Assembly (NCBI GenBank): GCA_963932465.1
Contig: OZ010787.1
Span: forward strand, 14,682,926-14,746,925
Reading direction: 5' to 3'
Origin: Maratus speciosus
Lineage: Eukaryota > Arthropoda > Arachnida > Araneae > Salticidae
DNA length: 64,000 bases
Below the pieces are notes generated by a model. It worked only from the letters and a program-made list of their open reading frames with translations. It made no database searches and had not been told where the DNA came from. Position numbers and translations under genes: made by a program. Each line of letters starts with the position of its first letter. Within the stretch, counting starts at the first letter, position 1. Below are positions 10,411 through 20,800 of this stretch, piece after piece.

Positions 10411-10741
10411 TGAAGAGAAACTTTTTCTCTGCTCCCCATGGCAATGAAGGACACTCGATGCGCGCGCATCCTACCTTAGAATGCGACTTCAGTATTATTG
10501 CTGGAACGATAGGAAGAGATGTTTTGATTTCAAAAGCATGATCGCTGTAATTTTTTCTAAAAGTTTTTTGATCAGGCTAAGCCTCCCTTTTTCGAAAAAC
10601 CAGATTAAGTATTTGATAATACTTATTGTAAATATGTATAGAATCGTGTATCTGTAAATATTCATTAAATATTTCAAGAAAAGAATTCAGAAAGCACCTC
10701 CTTCATTGATTTTATGTTCGAATGTTTTGACATTTTCCACA
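10411..10741 (+). repeat. BEL 3' LTR (331 bp)
   Basis: Starts TGAAGAGAAAC and ends TTTTCCACA; pairs with 4220-4558. Followed by ATTG (10742-10745), the right target duplication, after which the host palindrome resumes. Confidence 0.93.
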
Positions 10742-11911
10742 ATTGTAATATACTGTGTTCATTTTTATGAGGATAGAATGTATATGCGTAGAGAAATTAA
10801 GGTTTTTATAAAAACAGTCCCAAATTTCGCCAAGTTTTTTGCTTATAATTTGCAGAGTTCTTAAAATAAAAAAAAGTTCTTTTCAGAAAATATGACAAAC
10901 AACATTGTACACAATACTCTGCAATCAGAATTTTAAAATAATAAAAATTGGATGAAAAATGAGCAGGTTTACTAAAAAATGTTTCATTGTGCATGCGCGA
11001 ATGCAATCAAAATATAATGTACATAATGTATTAGCTAAGTATATAGAGCAACTTTTGCGAAAGTCTCAAAGTCATAGCTTGAAAATTCTGAAAATTATCG
11101 TCGATAGATTAAGCTCGAAATACGTTATTCCGAAAATGAAGCAAAAAGATGAGGGGTTGTATCCAAATATAGTAGTACGTCCAATATTGTGTATGCTATC
11201 TTGGCACTAATCAACAGATATTTGATAAAACCCCTCATCTTTTTGCTTCTTTTTGGGAACAACGGATTTCGAGCTTATTCTATCTATGATAATTTTCAGA
11301 ATTTTCAAGCTATGATTTTGAGACTTTCACAAAAGTTGCTCTATATACTTATCTAATACACTATGTATATTATATTTTGATTGCAGTCGCGCATGCGCAG
11401 TGAAACATTTTTTAGTAAACATGCTCATTTTCCATCCAATTTTTATTATTTTTTAATTCTGATTGCAGATCATTGTGTACAGTGTTGTTTGTCATATTTT
11501 CGGAAAATAACTTTTTTTTATATATATTAAGAACTCTGCAAATTATAAGGGAAAAACTCGGCGAAATGTGGGACGGTTTTTATAAAAACCTTCATTTCTC
11601 TACGAGTATACATGCTATCCTCATAAAAATGAACACAGTATATTACAATAAGCCACTTATTAATAATCTCGAGTTTAAACGCTTTTGCTACATTAGTTTT
11701 TACAGGGTTATCCAAAAGATATTAGCTCTTTTTCAATTTGTTGACGGTCCCCTATGGGGTTTCGGAAAAAAAATCTTCGCGGAAATATATGACCTATACT
11801 TACTGTTTACACACCTGCAGTTTCAGGTTAATTCTTCATGTATTTGTCTAGATATTTAACAAAACGTCTAAAATCGCAAGTGACCGGTCACCTTTGGCAA
11901 TATAGTGTACG

Positions 11912-12589
11912 TGAATCTGTTATTTCTGAATGCATTAGATATTGCATTTGTGTTAATGCCTACTGCTTGTATTTTTAGGTTAGGACCAATTATTTTATAT
12001 AAATTTAGTAAAAAATTTTAAGATTATTTCGTTATCTGATTGAGGTTCACAAATCGTCTCAGAGTGGCTCACCTTCGGCCACAATGAGGTATTAATTTAT
12101 TTCAAATGAAATAAAGTACATGTTTTCAAACATATAAAATAAAGATAATTTGTAGAGTGTATAAGTATTCAAGGAAATATTGTATATGATATGATTTTTG
12201 CAACGTACACTTCAATAAAATAATTATAAAATAATTTGAGTGTTTTTTGTCTTATTGTGGCCCACCCTTCGCGATGTCATTTTGAAACACTGTTTTAAAA
12301 TATGTATCGATGCCGTATTATTGTTCATAATTCACAAACAACTGCATATATAGGATTTTGATTATTTTATTTCCTATTCCTATATTTGTATAACTCTATC
12401 GTGAAATTAACATTCTGTAATTTGTGACTTGGTAAAAGCATGTGTGGTTTCAAATATATATTTGTCGGAAATATTCCCTGTATAATGCGCACCGTAGTTT
12501 TTTTTAGCTAAAATTTTGAAGAAAAAAAAACGTGTACATTATACACGAGTTGAGTTTTAAATTAAATTAGCAGCTTCGTATGAGATCCA
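11912..12589. other. Unassigned AT-rich stretch
   Basis: No coding or repeat pair recognised. A GTATAATGCGCACC / GTGTACATTATACAC pair at about 12480-12555 hints at a small decayed inverted-repeat element. Confidence 0.4.
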
Positions 12590-12835
12590 CACTGCAAATA
12601 GAAGCGTCTTAAATTTAGACACATATGTGACTGCAAAAGAATTTTAGACACTTAAGTGTCTTAATCTGAAAATTAAGACACTATAGATGTCTTAATTTAA
12701 GATACATAAGCGTCTTACTATGACCATGGTGTAAACGAACTGAGAATAATGTCTAAAATATCCGCAAACGTCTTATTTTAAGACACTTCATTGCTTTAAA
12801 CGTGTCTTAATTTTAGACGTTTTGATTCTTCCGAC
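12590..12835. repeat. Cluster of palindromic GTCTTA/TAAGAC modules
   Basis: About ten GTCTTA, GTCTAA, TTAGAC or TAAGAC motifs in 245 bp, several paired as perfect palindromes such as TTAGACACTTAAGTGTCTTA. It starts CACTGCAAATAGAAG. A related cluster with GTCTGA/TCAGAC modules ends at 15415. Likely subterminal repeats of a DNA element. Confidence 0.6.
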
Positions 12836-13984
12836 GCAATAACCACCAGGGGGCACTAGCACTCCCAGTTGCGCATGCGTTTTAGATGTCTTCGTTCGAA
12901 GTGGTATACGTTGTAATTCAAACAAAGTTTGTTTTTATGTACGCGTGTATTTTAATTCGTTTTTTGCGAAATGTGAAGTACTGTGATTTTAATTCGTATT
13001 AACTTGGAGTATTTATTTATTGAATACATACATCTGACCTGTGTGCTCGACATCAAATGTCTCTTAGAAGCTGTCGTCGATACAAGGGCGGGATAGACAC
13101 AGAACAGAAGTAGACGACGGTTGAAGATTACACCCGGAAATTCTACAAAGCGTGTGCAATGGGCTTAGTGTTAACTCGTATCAATTTATATCAATAATAT
13201 TGTGTTATTCATCTTCATCCTGTCGAAGCTGGCAAAAAAAAAGAAACTTTTGTCTGGCGGGTCCTGTTTTTAGGATGAAACATCTCATTCTTTAAATATG
13301 GCTAGTCGGATGTATTATGGGATTACCTTTTAAACTGATGAAAGTCTTTCTCCCTCACTGTGGTTGTGGTAGTTTTTAAAATTTCAAATCGAGGAATATT
13401 TCTTACCTCTTGCAGCAACTCAAGTAAGTTTCTTTATAGTAGTAAAATTAGTGTATTTTATGATTTTATTTATTGTACTAAACAAAATCCTGCATGAAAT
13501 TTAATTAGTTTTGAATCTGTTCGCAAAAAACCCCACTAATTCTAGAAGTATATATTTTTAAACTTATGACGTTCTTTTTTATTACGAATTATATATTCAA
13601 TGTCAGTTCTTAGTTTCAACGGATAATTTTTATCTCGCAGTAAATAACGGCCACAAGGAAGTAAAGAAAAAAAAAAACTTTGAAAGATGACCTAATGCTT
13701 TCTTACTTCCTGGCATAAAACCGCAGATTAAAAAAAGATAAATAAAGTAAATGAGACTGGTCTATTATATGAAGCTGCCTGTAAAAATATACATATGCAT
13801 TTGATTTGCAATCAACTCTAATACTGATTTTTTTATTATTTTTAATAAAAAAAGTAATTTGAAATTTATAATGGGAAAAAGTAAAAACCTCTAACTAGAT
13901 TTCGTATTTAAAATTGTGGTAACTTTATTTATATGCACTTATACGAAAAATACAAAAATGACAGATGTTACTGTATATATTTAA

Positions 13985-15010
13985 GACGAAAGAAGTTTGG
14001 AAATCATAAGTTATTTTTTCCTCATGTTTTTAATATAGAATATGTACTTATTTGTTTTTATTGATAGTTGAATAGCTTTTGTGAGTACCCTCTGATCTAC
14101 ATAAAAACTTGCCCATGTGGAAATATAAATTTTTTAAAAACATAATTTTTAAATAAGTATTTTCATTTTTTTTTGGGGGGGGGGGGGATTTTGCATGAAT
14201 TTTTGTAAAGCTGATATCTTAAATCTTGCACTAATTATAATGAAAGTTTTGAACTTTTAGAGTAGGACAAGTTTAAAAACGCAAATATATTTAACAAAAT
14301 ACCAAAGTCATTTTTTCCCCAATGTTATTAAAGTAGAATATTTATTTATTTATTTTCATTATTCATAGTTAAATGGCTGTTGTGATTATCAAGTGATGTA
14401 TATGTAAAATTGCCTATGTGGCAATATATTTTTTTATATTTTCATTTTTTTTTGGGGGGGGGGGGGATTTTTGCAATTTTCGTACATCTGATATTTTAAA
14501 TCTTTTTCCACATTCAACCGAGTATAATAAATATTTTGAACTTTTAGAGTAAGACAAGATTATAAAATATATATATATATTTATCTATGTACCTTAAAAG
14601 CACTTAATAGCAAACACTTCGGGACCGCGGAATTTGTCCGATAATTGGAGATGTCTACTTTTTTGAGGTAAAAATATACAAATATGTATGTCTGCGGATT
14701 AAAAAAGTATTCGTTAAATAGAGGTGTTCGCTATTCGAGAATGTCCATTAACCCCCCACAACGGATACTCCCGAATACCGGACATCTCAATTTAGACAAC
14801 TATAATGCAGGGTTGCGTTTTTTGCAAAAGTACTTCTTGATTAAAGGAAGGGCAAACTGGGAAGTGCCCCGTCCCCCTACGACTGTAGTGCCCCCAAATT
14901 TGATGTGCAATATTTGTAAAGCTTATATTTTAAATCTGTTTCGAAATTGTACTGATTATAATCAATATTTTGAACTTTTAAAGTAAAATAAGGTTAAAAA
15001 CGAAATAAAT
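13985..15010 (+). repeat. Three diverged tandem units with poly-G tracts
   Basis: Units of roughly 280-400 bp share the order '...ATGTGGAAATAT..., T-run then G13 (14174, 14454), TGATATTTTAAATC, TATTTTGAACTTTTAGAGTA'. The third (about 14870-15000) lost the G tract. Between units two and three lies a pogo-like remnant. Confidence 0.55.
14610..14810. mobile_element. Remnant resembling a pogo/Tigger terminus
   Basis: AATTTGTCCGATAATTGGAG, GAGGTGTTCGCTATTCGAG and GAATACCGGACATCTC are phrases typical of pogo/Tigger ends. The short frame at 14684-14986 overlaps it and is not supported as a gene. Confidence 0.35.
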
Positions 15011-15269
15011 TTAAAAAAATCTAATATTTAGATAAATATTTTTTGTTTTTTAATCTTGTTCTACTCCCGAAGTTCAAGATATTGATTATAATCAGTACAA
15101 TGTCGTAAAAGATTTAAATTATCAACGTAACGAAAATTGTATACCAAAACTGAGAGCACCAAAAAAATCAGGCTGTATTGGGGGGGGGGGGGTGGCAGGA
15201 CCACAGCCAAATATTTTTCCAGGATTCAACGTGGTCAAACATGGCTACGTATGATGCTTACAAAAAAAT

Positions 15270-15415
15270 GGATGCGATTCAGACGTTTGAAGTGTCTGAA
15301 ATTCAGACGCAAAAAGTGTCTGAAAAAATTCAGACATTTTAAAATGTCTGAAAATTGAACACTCCATTTCAGACACTTAAGTGTCTGAATTTCAGACATT
15401 TTAATTTAGAGTGCA
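15270..15415. repeat. Cluster of palindromic GTCTGA/TCAGAC modules
   Basis: At least nine TCAGAC/GTCTGA motifs, including TCAGACACTTAAGTGTCTGA, ending TTTAGAGTGCAG. Mirror counterpart of the cluster at 12590 with A-to-G/T-to-C changed modules. Confidence 0.6.
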
Positions 15416-15420
15416 GGTGA

Positions 15421-16109
15421 ACGAGAGTGTAAATCTTAAATAGTACAACTCAAACGCGTAATAAAGTGAAGTAAGGAAGCTTGTAATAAAATGAATGGGT
15501 GGAAGGGGGTGGGTACTTTCAATTTGGAGTAAAAGAACAAATGAAAGTAAAGATTCAACTTTTAGCATGTTTAAAGAATAGAATTAAGATTTCCATGACA
15601 TGGAAAAACAGCAATAAATATGCATATTAATCTTTGCGTTACTTAATCGCAGAATTTTTGCGATGAAGAGACACTATTTGGATCTAGTAGATGTCAACGG
15701 ACAGTAAGTAGATAGATACTTACTAGATAGACTATAATAGATATCGCATCGGAGACACTTCGACGTCTTATGGAACTCAGTGGGAGTACATCAAACATCT
15801 CCATGAGACGAGTAAAGCGTATATTGAGGATATTTTTTCAACGTCTTATAGATGGGTTGTGTAGTGTTGTGTACACAGTTTGTAGACGTCATTTAGATGG
15901 TTCATCTCCAACACGGAAGTATATATGTATATAATACATATAATTTTGTTGTTATAATATTTCTATACATAAACTATCCGGTCTTAGCCCGGCTAGACTG
16001 TTGGTTCTGGATTCACGTTGCCCTCTGAAGCGTATGACCGTCGTTCATTTATACTATAGTTTTGAAGGAAGATCTATTTTAAAATAAGCTTTTTAATTAA
16101 GCAGGGTGC
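15421..16109. other. Unassigned AT-rich stretch
   Basis: No gene or clear element. Several AGATGTC/GACGTCTTA phrases (15690-15895) may be a decayed relative of the modules upstream. Confidence 0.4.
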
Positions 16110-16935
16110 AGAAACAATCGTACAAAGCTCTTTTCTATGCTGTTTACAACATAGATAGATTCCGTCTTAAGAAGTTTAACTTTAATTAATTACTCTGTTG
16201 AACAGACAGGCGAAGAAGGCTTTTAAGCAGCCGAAATTATTACTTTTCGTTTTATGCAGGCTTTCGTTAAATACAGGCTAATTCTTAACAGGTTTAACCT
16301 TACTTGATTAGAACGTTTGGATAGATGGATGAAGCATGATTATATGTTGCCAAAAAAGTTATCATGTTTCGTTTTTACCTAGGCTTTTATTATTGACAAG
16401 TTCCTTTTAAAAGGTTTAACTAGCTTCATTAAACCGTTTGGACTGATAAGCAAAGCATGGTTTTATGCTGCTGAAAAAATAATCTTTTTTCGTTTACGTA
16501 AGTTTCCGTTAAAAAAGAGTTTTTATCTTACGAGAATTAACAATCTTTAATTAAACAATGAATAAATGCGTAAAGCCCGGTTCTATGATTCCAAAAATAC
16601 AATCATTATTCGTTTTATCCAGGTTTCCGTTATAAACAGATTCCGCCTTAAGAGGTTTAACCTTAATTCGTTAATATGTTGGACAGACGGCCGTACTTTG
16701 GTTCTATTCTGCCGGAAAAATAATTGAATTTCGTTTGATGCAGGTGTAAATTATAAACAGGTTCCGTATTAACAGGTTTAAACTTACTCCATTAGGCTTT
16801 TGGGTAGACGGGCGAAGCCTAGTTCTACGCTGCCAAATTTTTGTTGTTTGTTTTTGTGTTATACAGGTTTCCGTTATAAGTAGTTTTTTTGTTAAGAAGT
16901 ATAAATCCATTAAACCATTGAGCAGTGTGTAATGT
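16110..16935 (+). repeat. 121-bp tandem repeat (about 6.5 diverged units)
   Basis: Units recur at 119-123 bp: TTCGTTTTATGCAGG-type phrases end at 16260, 16383, 16502, 16623, 16744 and 16867. Each unit contains GTTTCCGTTATAAACAG, AAGAGGTTTAACCTTA, GGACAGACGGGCGAAGC and GGTTCTATGCTGCC variants. No coding frame is conserved across units. Confidence 0.8.
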
Positions 16936-17020
16936 ATTTTGCCTCTTTCACCGTAGTTTATTCGGTGCGAAAGATTTCCTCCTTGGTTTAGTAATTTTGT
17001 CATGGCGAATCAAACCGTTC

Positions 17021-17447
17021 ATCAATTGAAGACTTGAGTTTCAAAAGCCTTATCCAAAATTTAAAAAATCGAATTTTCCTTACCAATCTATTCTATTTGT
17101 GAACCTGCATCGAAAAAGAGCTACAATCTGCAAAAAAACTAATTTTATCGTGTGTTTCTGGCATTGTAAAATCTTGATTCATTGGGTCGTTCGGAAAGTC
17201 GTGTCCGTTTGGGAAAATCAATTCGTACCGAAAAGTTTTATCATTTAATTATTAGACATTGATTCCGATATCTAATCTCTAATAATTACCGGGCAGAGTT
17301 TTCCGGTACAAATTGATTTTCCCAAACGGACACGACTTTTCAAACGACCCAATACAATGTAAACCAATGAACGCAGTCAAAGATTTTTCGCGATATCCCA
17401 GAAGTTGATTTTCTGGATAAGGCGAATTTTGAAACTCACGTTCTTAA
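17021..17447. repeat. Outer inverted repeat around a mariner MITE
   Basis: TGAGTTTCAAAAGCCTTATCC near 17033 and GGATAAGGCGAATTTTGAAA near 17417 are inverted copies. A similar phrase occurs at 18608, so this may be an older dispersed element into which the mariner MITE inserted. Confidence 0.45.
17182..17352. mobile_element. Mariner-type MITE (171 bp)
   Basis: Inverted ends TTGGGTCGTTCGGAAAGTCG and its complement, continuing TGTCCGTTTGGGAAAATCAA, are a mariner-style terminus. Right flank TA; left flank reads CA, so the TA duplication is decayed on one side. No transposase remains. Confidence 0.8.
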
Positions 17448-17452
17448 TTGAA

Positions 17453-18230
17453 TATTATGTTTTGTTTTTCGCATAAGTCAATCATTTCGTCCAGATAAAA
17501 GGTAAGTACTTGATTTTTATTAATAATATAGCTCTTTTTAATGTACAATAACCATTTTTGTACAAATAATGAATAATTTTTAGAATTTATTTTAACGCAT
17601 TTTACTATGTTGTATTCAATTTAAAAGATTAAACGCTTTTTTTACATGGAAAAGTGAGCAGTTTGAAACTTTTAAAAGGCGATATTGCAAGAATCATACA
17701 TATTTGAATATAGGTTTTCTCACAAAGTATGAATAATTTCGATATATGATTCACGTAGTTCAAAAAATGAGATAAAAATGGCCGACTGACGAAAATAACC
17801 GTATTTGTTTCAGATGGTCACAGGACTTGCGCTTTTGTAATATTAATACGTTAAATACATATATATCGATACCGCTAATCTAATACAACCATTATATGTG
17901 CTATACATGTTATTCTATGTCTGTGATAAGGTCCGACAGTTATTTTCAAAATTATCTAAGAATTTATTTTTTAAGGAAAAAGCATAATTTATATAAAAAA
18001 AAGAGTTGTTGGATGCTGTGTCAAAATTGATTAAACCTAATTTTATAATATTAAGCTTAAACAGGAAAGATTACTGCGTAATTGCTCATAATACGCAATA
18101 TAATGCATTTAATTTACTTATTTTAAATGTTGCTTGTATATGCGCATAATTTTACAGTGAATCCACTTATTTTATTCACTGATTTATTCAAAGTGTGTGC
18201 GATTTCACGTAGCATTTGAAAATATTCTGT
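17453..18230. other. Unassigned AT-rich stretch
   Basis: No gene, RNA or repeat pair recognised. Confidence 0.5.
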
Positions 18231-18240
18231 GTACTGTAAC

Positions 18241-18901
18241 CAGGGCCTGATTAATACACGGGCCTCCGGGTCCTCGGCCCTGGGCCCACAAATTTGTGTG
18301 TATTTTCCCACAATTTAAGTTTTTCTACTGTTTGCATATTATATTTTGGTCCCTGACGTAAAAACAATGTTTTACTGTAATAAAAAACCTCCATATTTAA
18401 TTTTTCTGTAAAAGTCCTTTTCAATTTGAGAGTACCTATAATTTTCAAAACTGCCGTATCCAGAAAATCAGATTTAAGGTAAATGCCAAAAACTGCATAC
18501 TGTGCAAACTGTATACTGTGGTTTCAATATCAACGAGGATTTTACAATGTCAGAATTAAAGTTTAAAATGATTACTAGACTGTCAGGGGAAACACAATTT
18601 TTATGATTTTGGATAAGGCGAGTTTTGAAAAAGACGTCCTCATTTATTCTGCAAAATAAACTTTGGATCATAGATGTTTGTGAATTATACAAACGCTTAT
18701 TTGAGAAAGTGGACGGACTTGATTATTCTTGTAAGTTATTTTTTTTTTTTTTTGTAAACTTGAAACATTCACCCAAACAACTTTGTCAACTCATCAAATA
18801 AACCAACTTTTTCTTCTGAAAGTGTCGCCAGGAATGGGGAGGCAGCGGGAACCCAACTTTTTAACAGGCCCTGGGCCCAACTTCAGCTTGATCGGGCTCT
18901 G
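18241..18901. mobile_element. hAT-superfamily non-autonomous element (661 bp)
   Basis: Flanked by perfect 8-bp duplications ACTGTAAC (18233-18240 and 18902-18909), diagnostic of hAT-type insertion. Ends are CAGGGCCTGATTAA and CAGAGCCCGATCAA, with an inner GGGCC motif near both ends. Interior frames (up to about 70 codons) do not resemble a hAT transposase. Confidence 0.85.
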
Positions 18902-18909
18902 ACTGTAAC

Positions 18910-20800
18910 TCTCAATTTTTTAGACCTGAAATTTTGAGGTAAATGCGCATTACATATGCGTAAAGAAGGTGTTACAATACAAAATGCTAATTTGACTTCT
19001 AATATAATTCTTTATATTGTACTGTTGGGCAGTCAGTATTTAAGAAAACGACGTCATCCATCATTTTAGATGATAAAAAATTAAATACACAGCCCTGTTT
19101 CACTCGTTACAGGGGAAAAACACACCCCTTTAGTTTAAAATTCATTCACGGTTAGGAAAGATGAAAAAAATATTCAATTTTCCCTTTTCTGAAAATCTCA
19201 ATGGATATCCAAAGTATCGAAAGTTGCTTCTGAATAGTTGATACACTCCTTATCCGAATGAGTAAAAAAGAAGAAGATGGCATATAAAAAATTGGTATTC
19301 GGTAAAAAGTGAATGTTCAGAATTGTATAGGAGGGTGCTCAGCGCAAAAGGGGTGACTTGCACGCGAAGAACTTTGATGGAAGAATGGGATGGATTGTAA
19401 GTAATAAAGAATTTTGTAGGAGAAGAGAGGGAGACGGGATTTTACCCTTTTTAAAGTGAAGAATCTTATTGGATGAGGTCAAGGCCAAATCTTGAGACGC
19501 AGAGGTTATTGACTTCGAGGTTGTGTTTACAAACACCACACTTTCTGAGTTTGCTTTGAAGGAAAGAAGTACTATTAATATTCTTAATAAAAATCGTAGT
19601 ACCTTTCTAATAAAAACAAAGAAATGCATAAGATTTATATATATATGTATATACTAGCAGACGACGTTGGTCCATGTTTCAAAACAAATCTTGAATCAAA
19701 CGAGATATGTCAGTGAATATGACCTTGTATTTTGAGAATATATTGATCCATACCTGGAAAGTATTTCCGCATCTCGGAAAAGATGTGAACGCCATTGCGG
19801 TGTTATATTTTCTAATGTGTCGGACAAAATTTGAGTTATTAAGGATCAACTATTTTAGTTGGAGGATTAAATCATTATTAATTACAGTAGGATTTACGAA
19901 TTACAGTAGGATTTAGTAAGAAAATAAGGCCGTTATGACAACAGGAATCAAAATGTTCTCTAGTCGCTACACTACTGAAATGGAGAGCATTACCATGATT
20001 GCAAACATTGACTGTAGCATCGAAATAACGTTCAGGCGATTCATTCTCGTTTGTTAGTTCATAAATTCCGGGCTTCCCAGATTTGCGCCATGTGTGAGTA
20101 TGGCAGCTTAAATACTATCTCACTCTACGTTCTGTTACATTTCGTAAAACGCAAGTCTCCCACGGTTTTTCATATTTCGATTCCAGCAGGAAAAATTCAG
20201 TTAACACTGTAATAGCAGTAAATTAGACTGAAGCTTCCATCATCAGTTAAAGTACACGCTTTTTTTTAATGAGTCACGCAAAAGCTCTTTGAAAAAGAAA
20301 ATAAAAGAAAAACTACCCTCGTTTTTATTCATTTTATGACGATTGTTTCAGAATTTTCTATACTTCTTTCGTGTGAATAATAGAAGAATCATTCATCCTT
20401 TTCGTAATCTCAGGCTTTTCATTAGGTTGGTGCATGATTGCGTTAATGTGTTTAAATTAACTAAAACTACCCCTGAAAATTTATCTAACAGTGCCACTTT
20501 CATCAAAAATAGTTCAGTAGAACTTTTTAAAAATGTAATCTCTCATAATCGGGTTCATCTAATTTATATCTTTCCCCATAGTTCAATAAGCAACTTAGAA
20601 CAATGTGTTATAAACTAAAACCTTCTTCAAAAAGTCCTTCCGGCCAGTGCCGGGAGGAAGAGGTAGCTTTCATATTCCTTATTTTTAAAAAGCTAGCTTA
20701 TATTATTCAAACACGCGAAGCTCAATTTAGTGGAAACCGATTATAGAAGATTCAATACTATTTTTTATCAATACTAAATCATTATGAATGAGAATTTCAT
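18910..20800. other. Unassigned AT-rich stretch
   Basis: No gene supported; frames of 69-96 codons here (19339-19629 minus, 19707-19916 plus, 20343-20618 plus) lack recognisable domains and are as expected by chance. Confidence 0.45.

Larger units (their letters stand above)
4220..10741 (+). mobile_element. BEL/Pao LTR retrotransposon, full length but inactive
   Basis: A complete 6522-bp element: 5' LTR, primer-binding site, gag, protease, RT, RNase H, integrase, polypurine tract and 3' LTR, in the BEL/Pao order. It sits inside the left arm of a Tc1-like palindrome with an ATTG duplication. Coding is broken by two gag frameshifts (between 4940 and 5034; about 5505-5515) and three in-frame stops in pol (6812, 7220, 8510). 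The LTRs differ at about a dozen places by eye, so the insertion is not recent. No envelope-like frame follows the integrase. Confidence 0.93.
3961..11907. mobile_element. Large Tc1-like palindromic (foldback) element, copy 1, split by a BEL insertion
   Basis: Left arm 3961-4219 plus 10746 to about 11180, right arm about 11220-11907. Without the BEL element it is about 1.4 kb. The ends carry CTATAGCCAAAAGTGACCGG and its inverse, followed by CACTTGCGATTTTAGACG, and match the intact copy at 34405-35815, whose TA-CACTATATGGCC terminus is Tc1-like. The arms are roughly 650-700 bp each around a short unique centre. Open frames of about 127 codons read outward in some arms but resemble no known protein. 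Presumably a non-autonomous element. Confidence 0.8.

Noticed and set aside
11527..11715. Minus and plus frames of 62-83 codons in the palindromes at 10.8-11.9 kb and 34.4-35.8 kb
   Set aside because: They are mirror by-products of inverted-repeat arms; no domain and no consistent frame in all arms.
19339..19629. 96-codon minus frame with an apparent N-terminal hydrophobic segment
   Set aside because: Low-complexity Leu/Ser/Phe composition from AT-rich DNA; no family resemblance or gene context.
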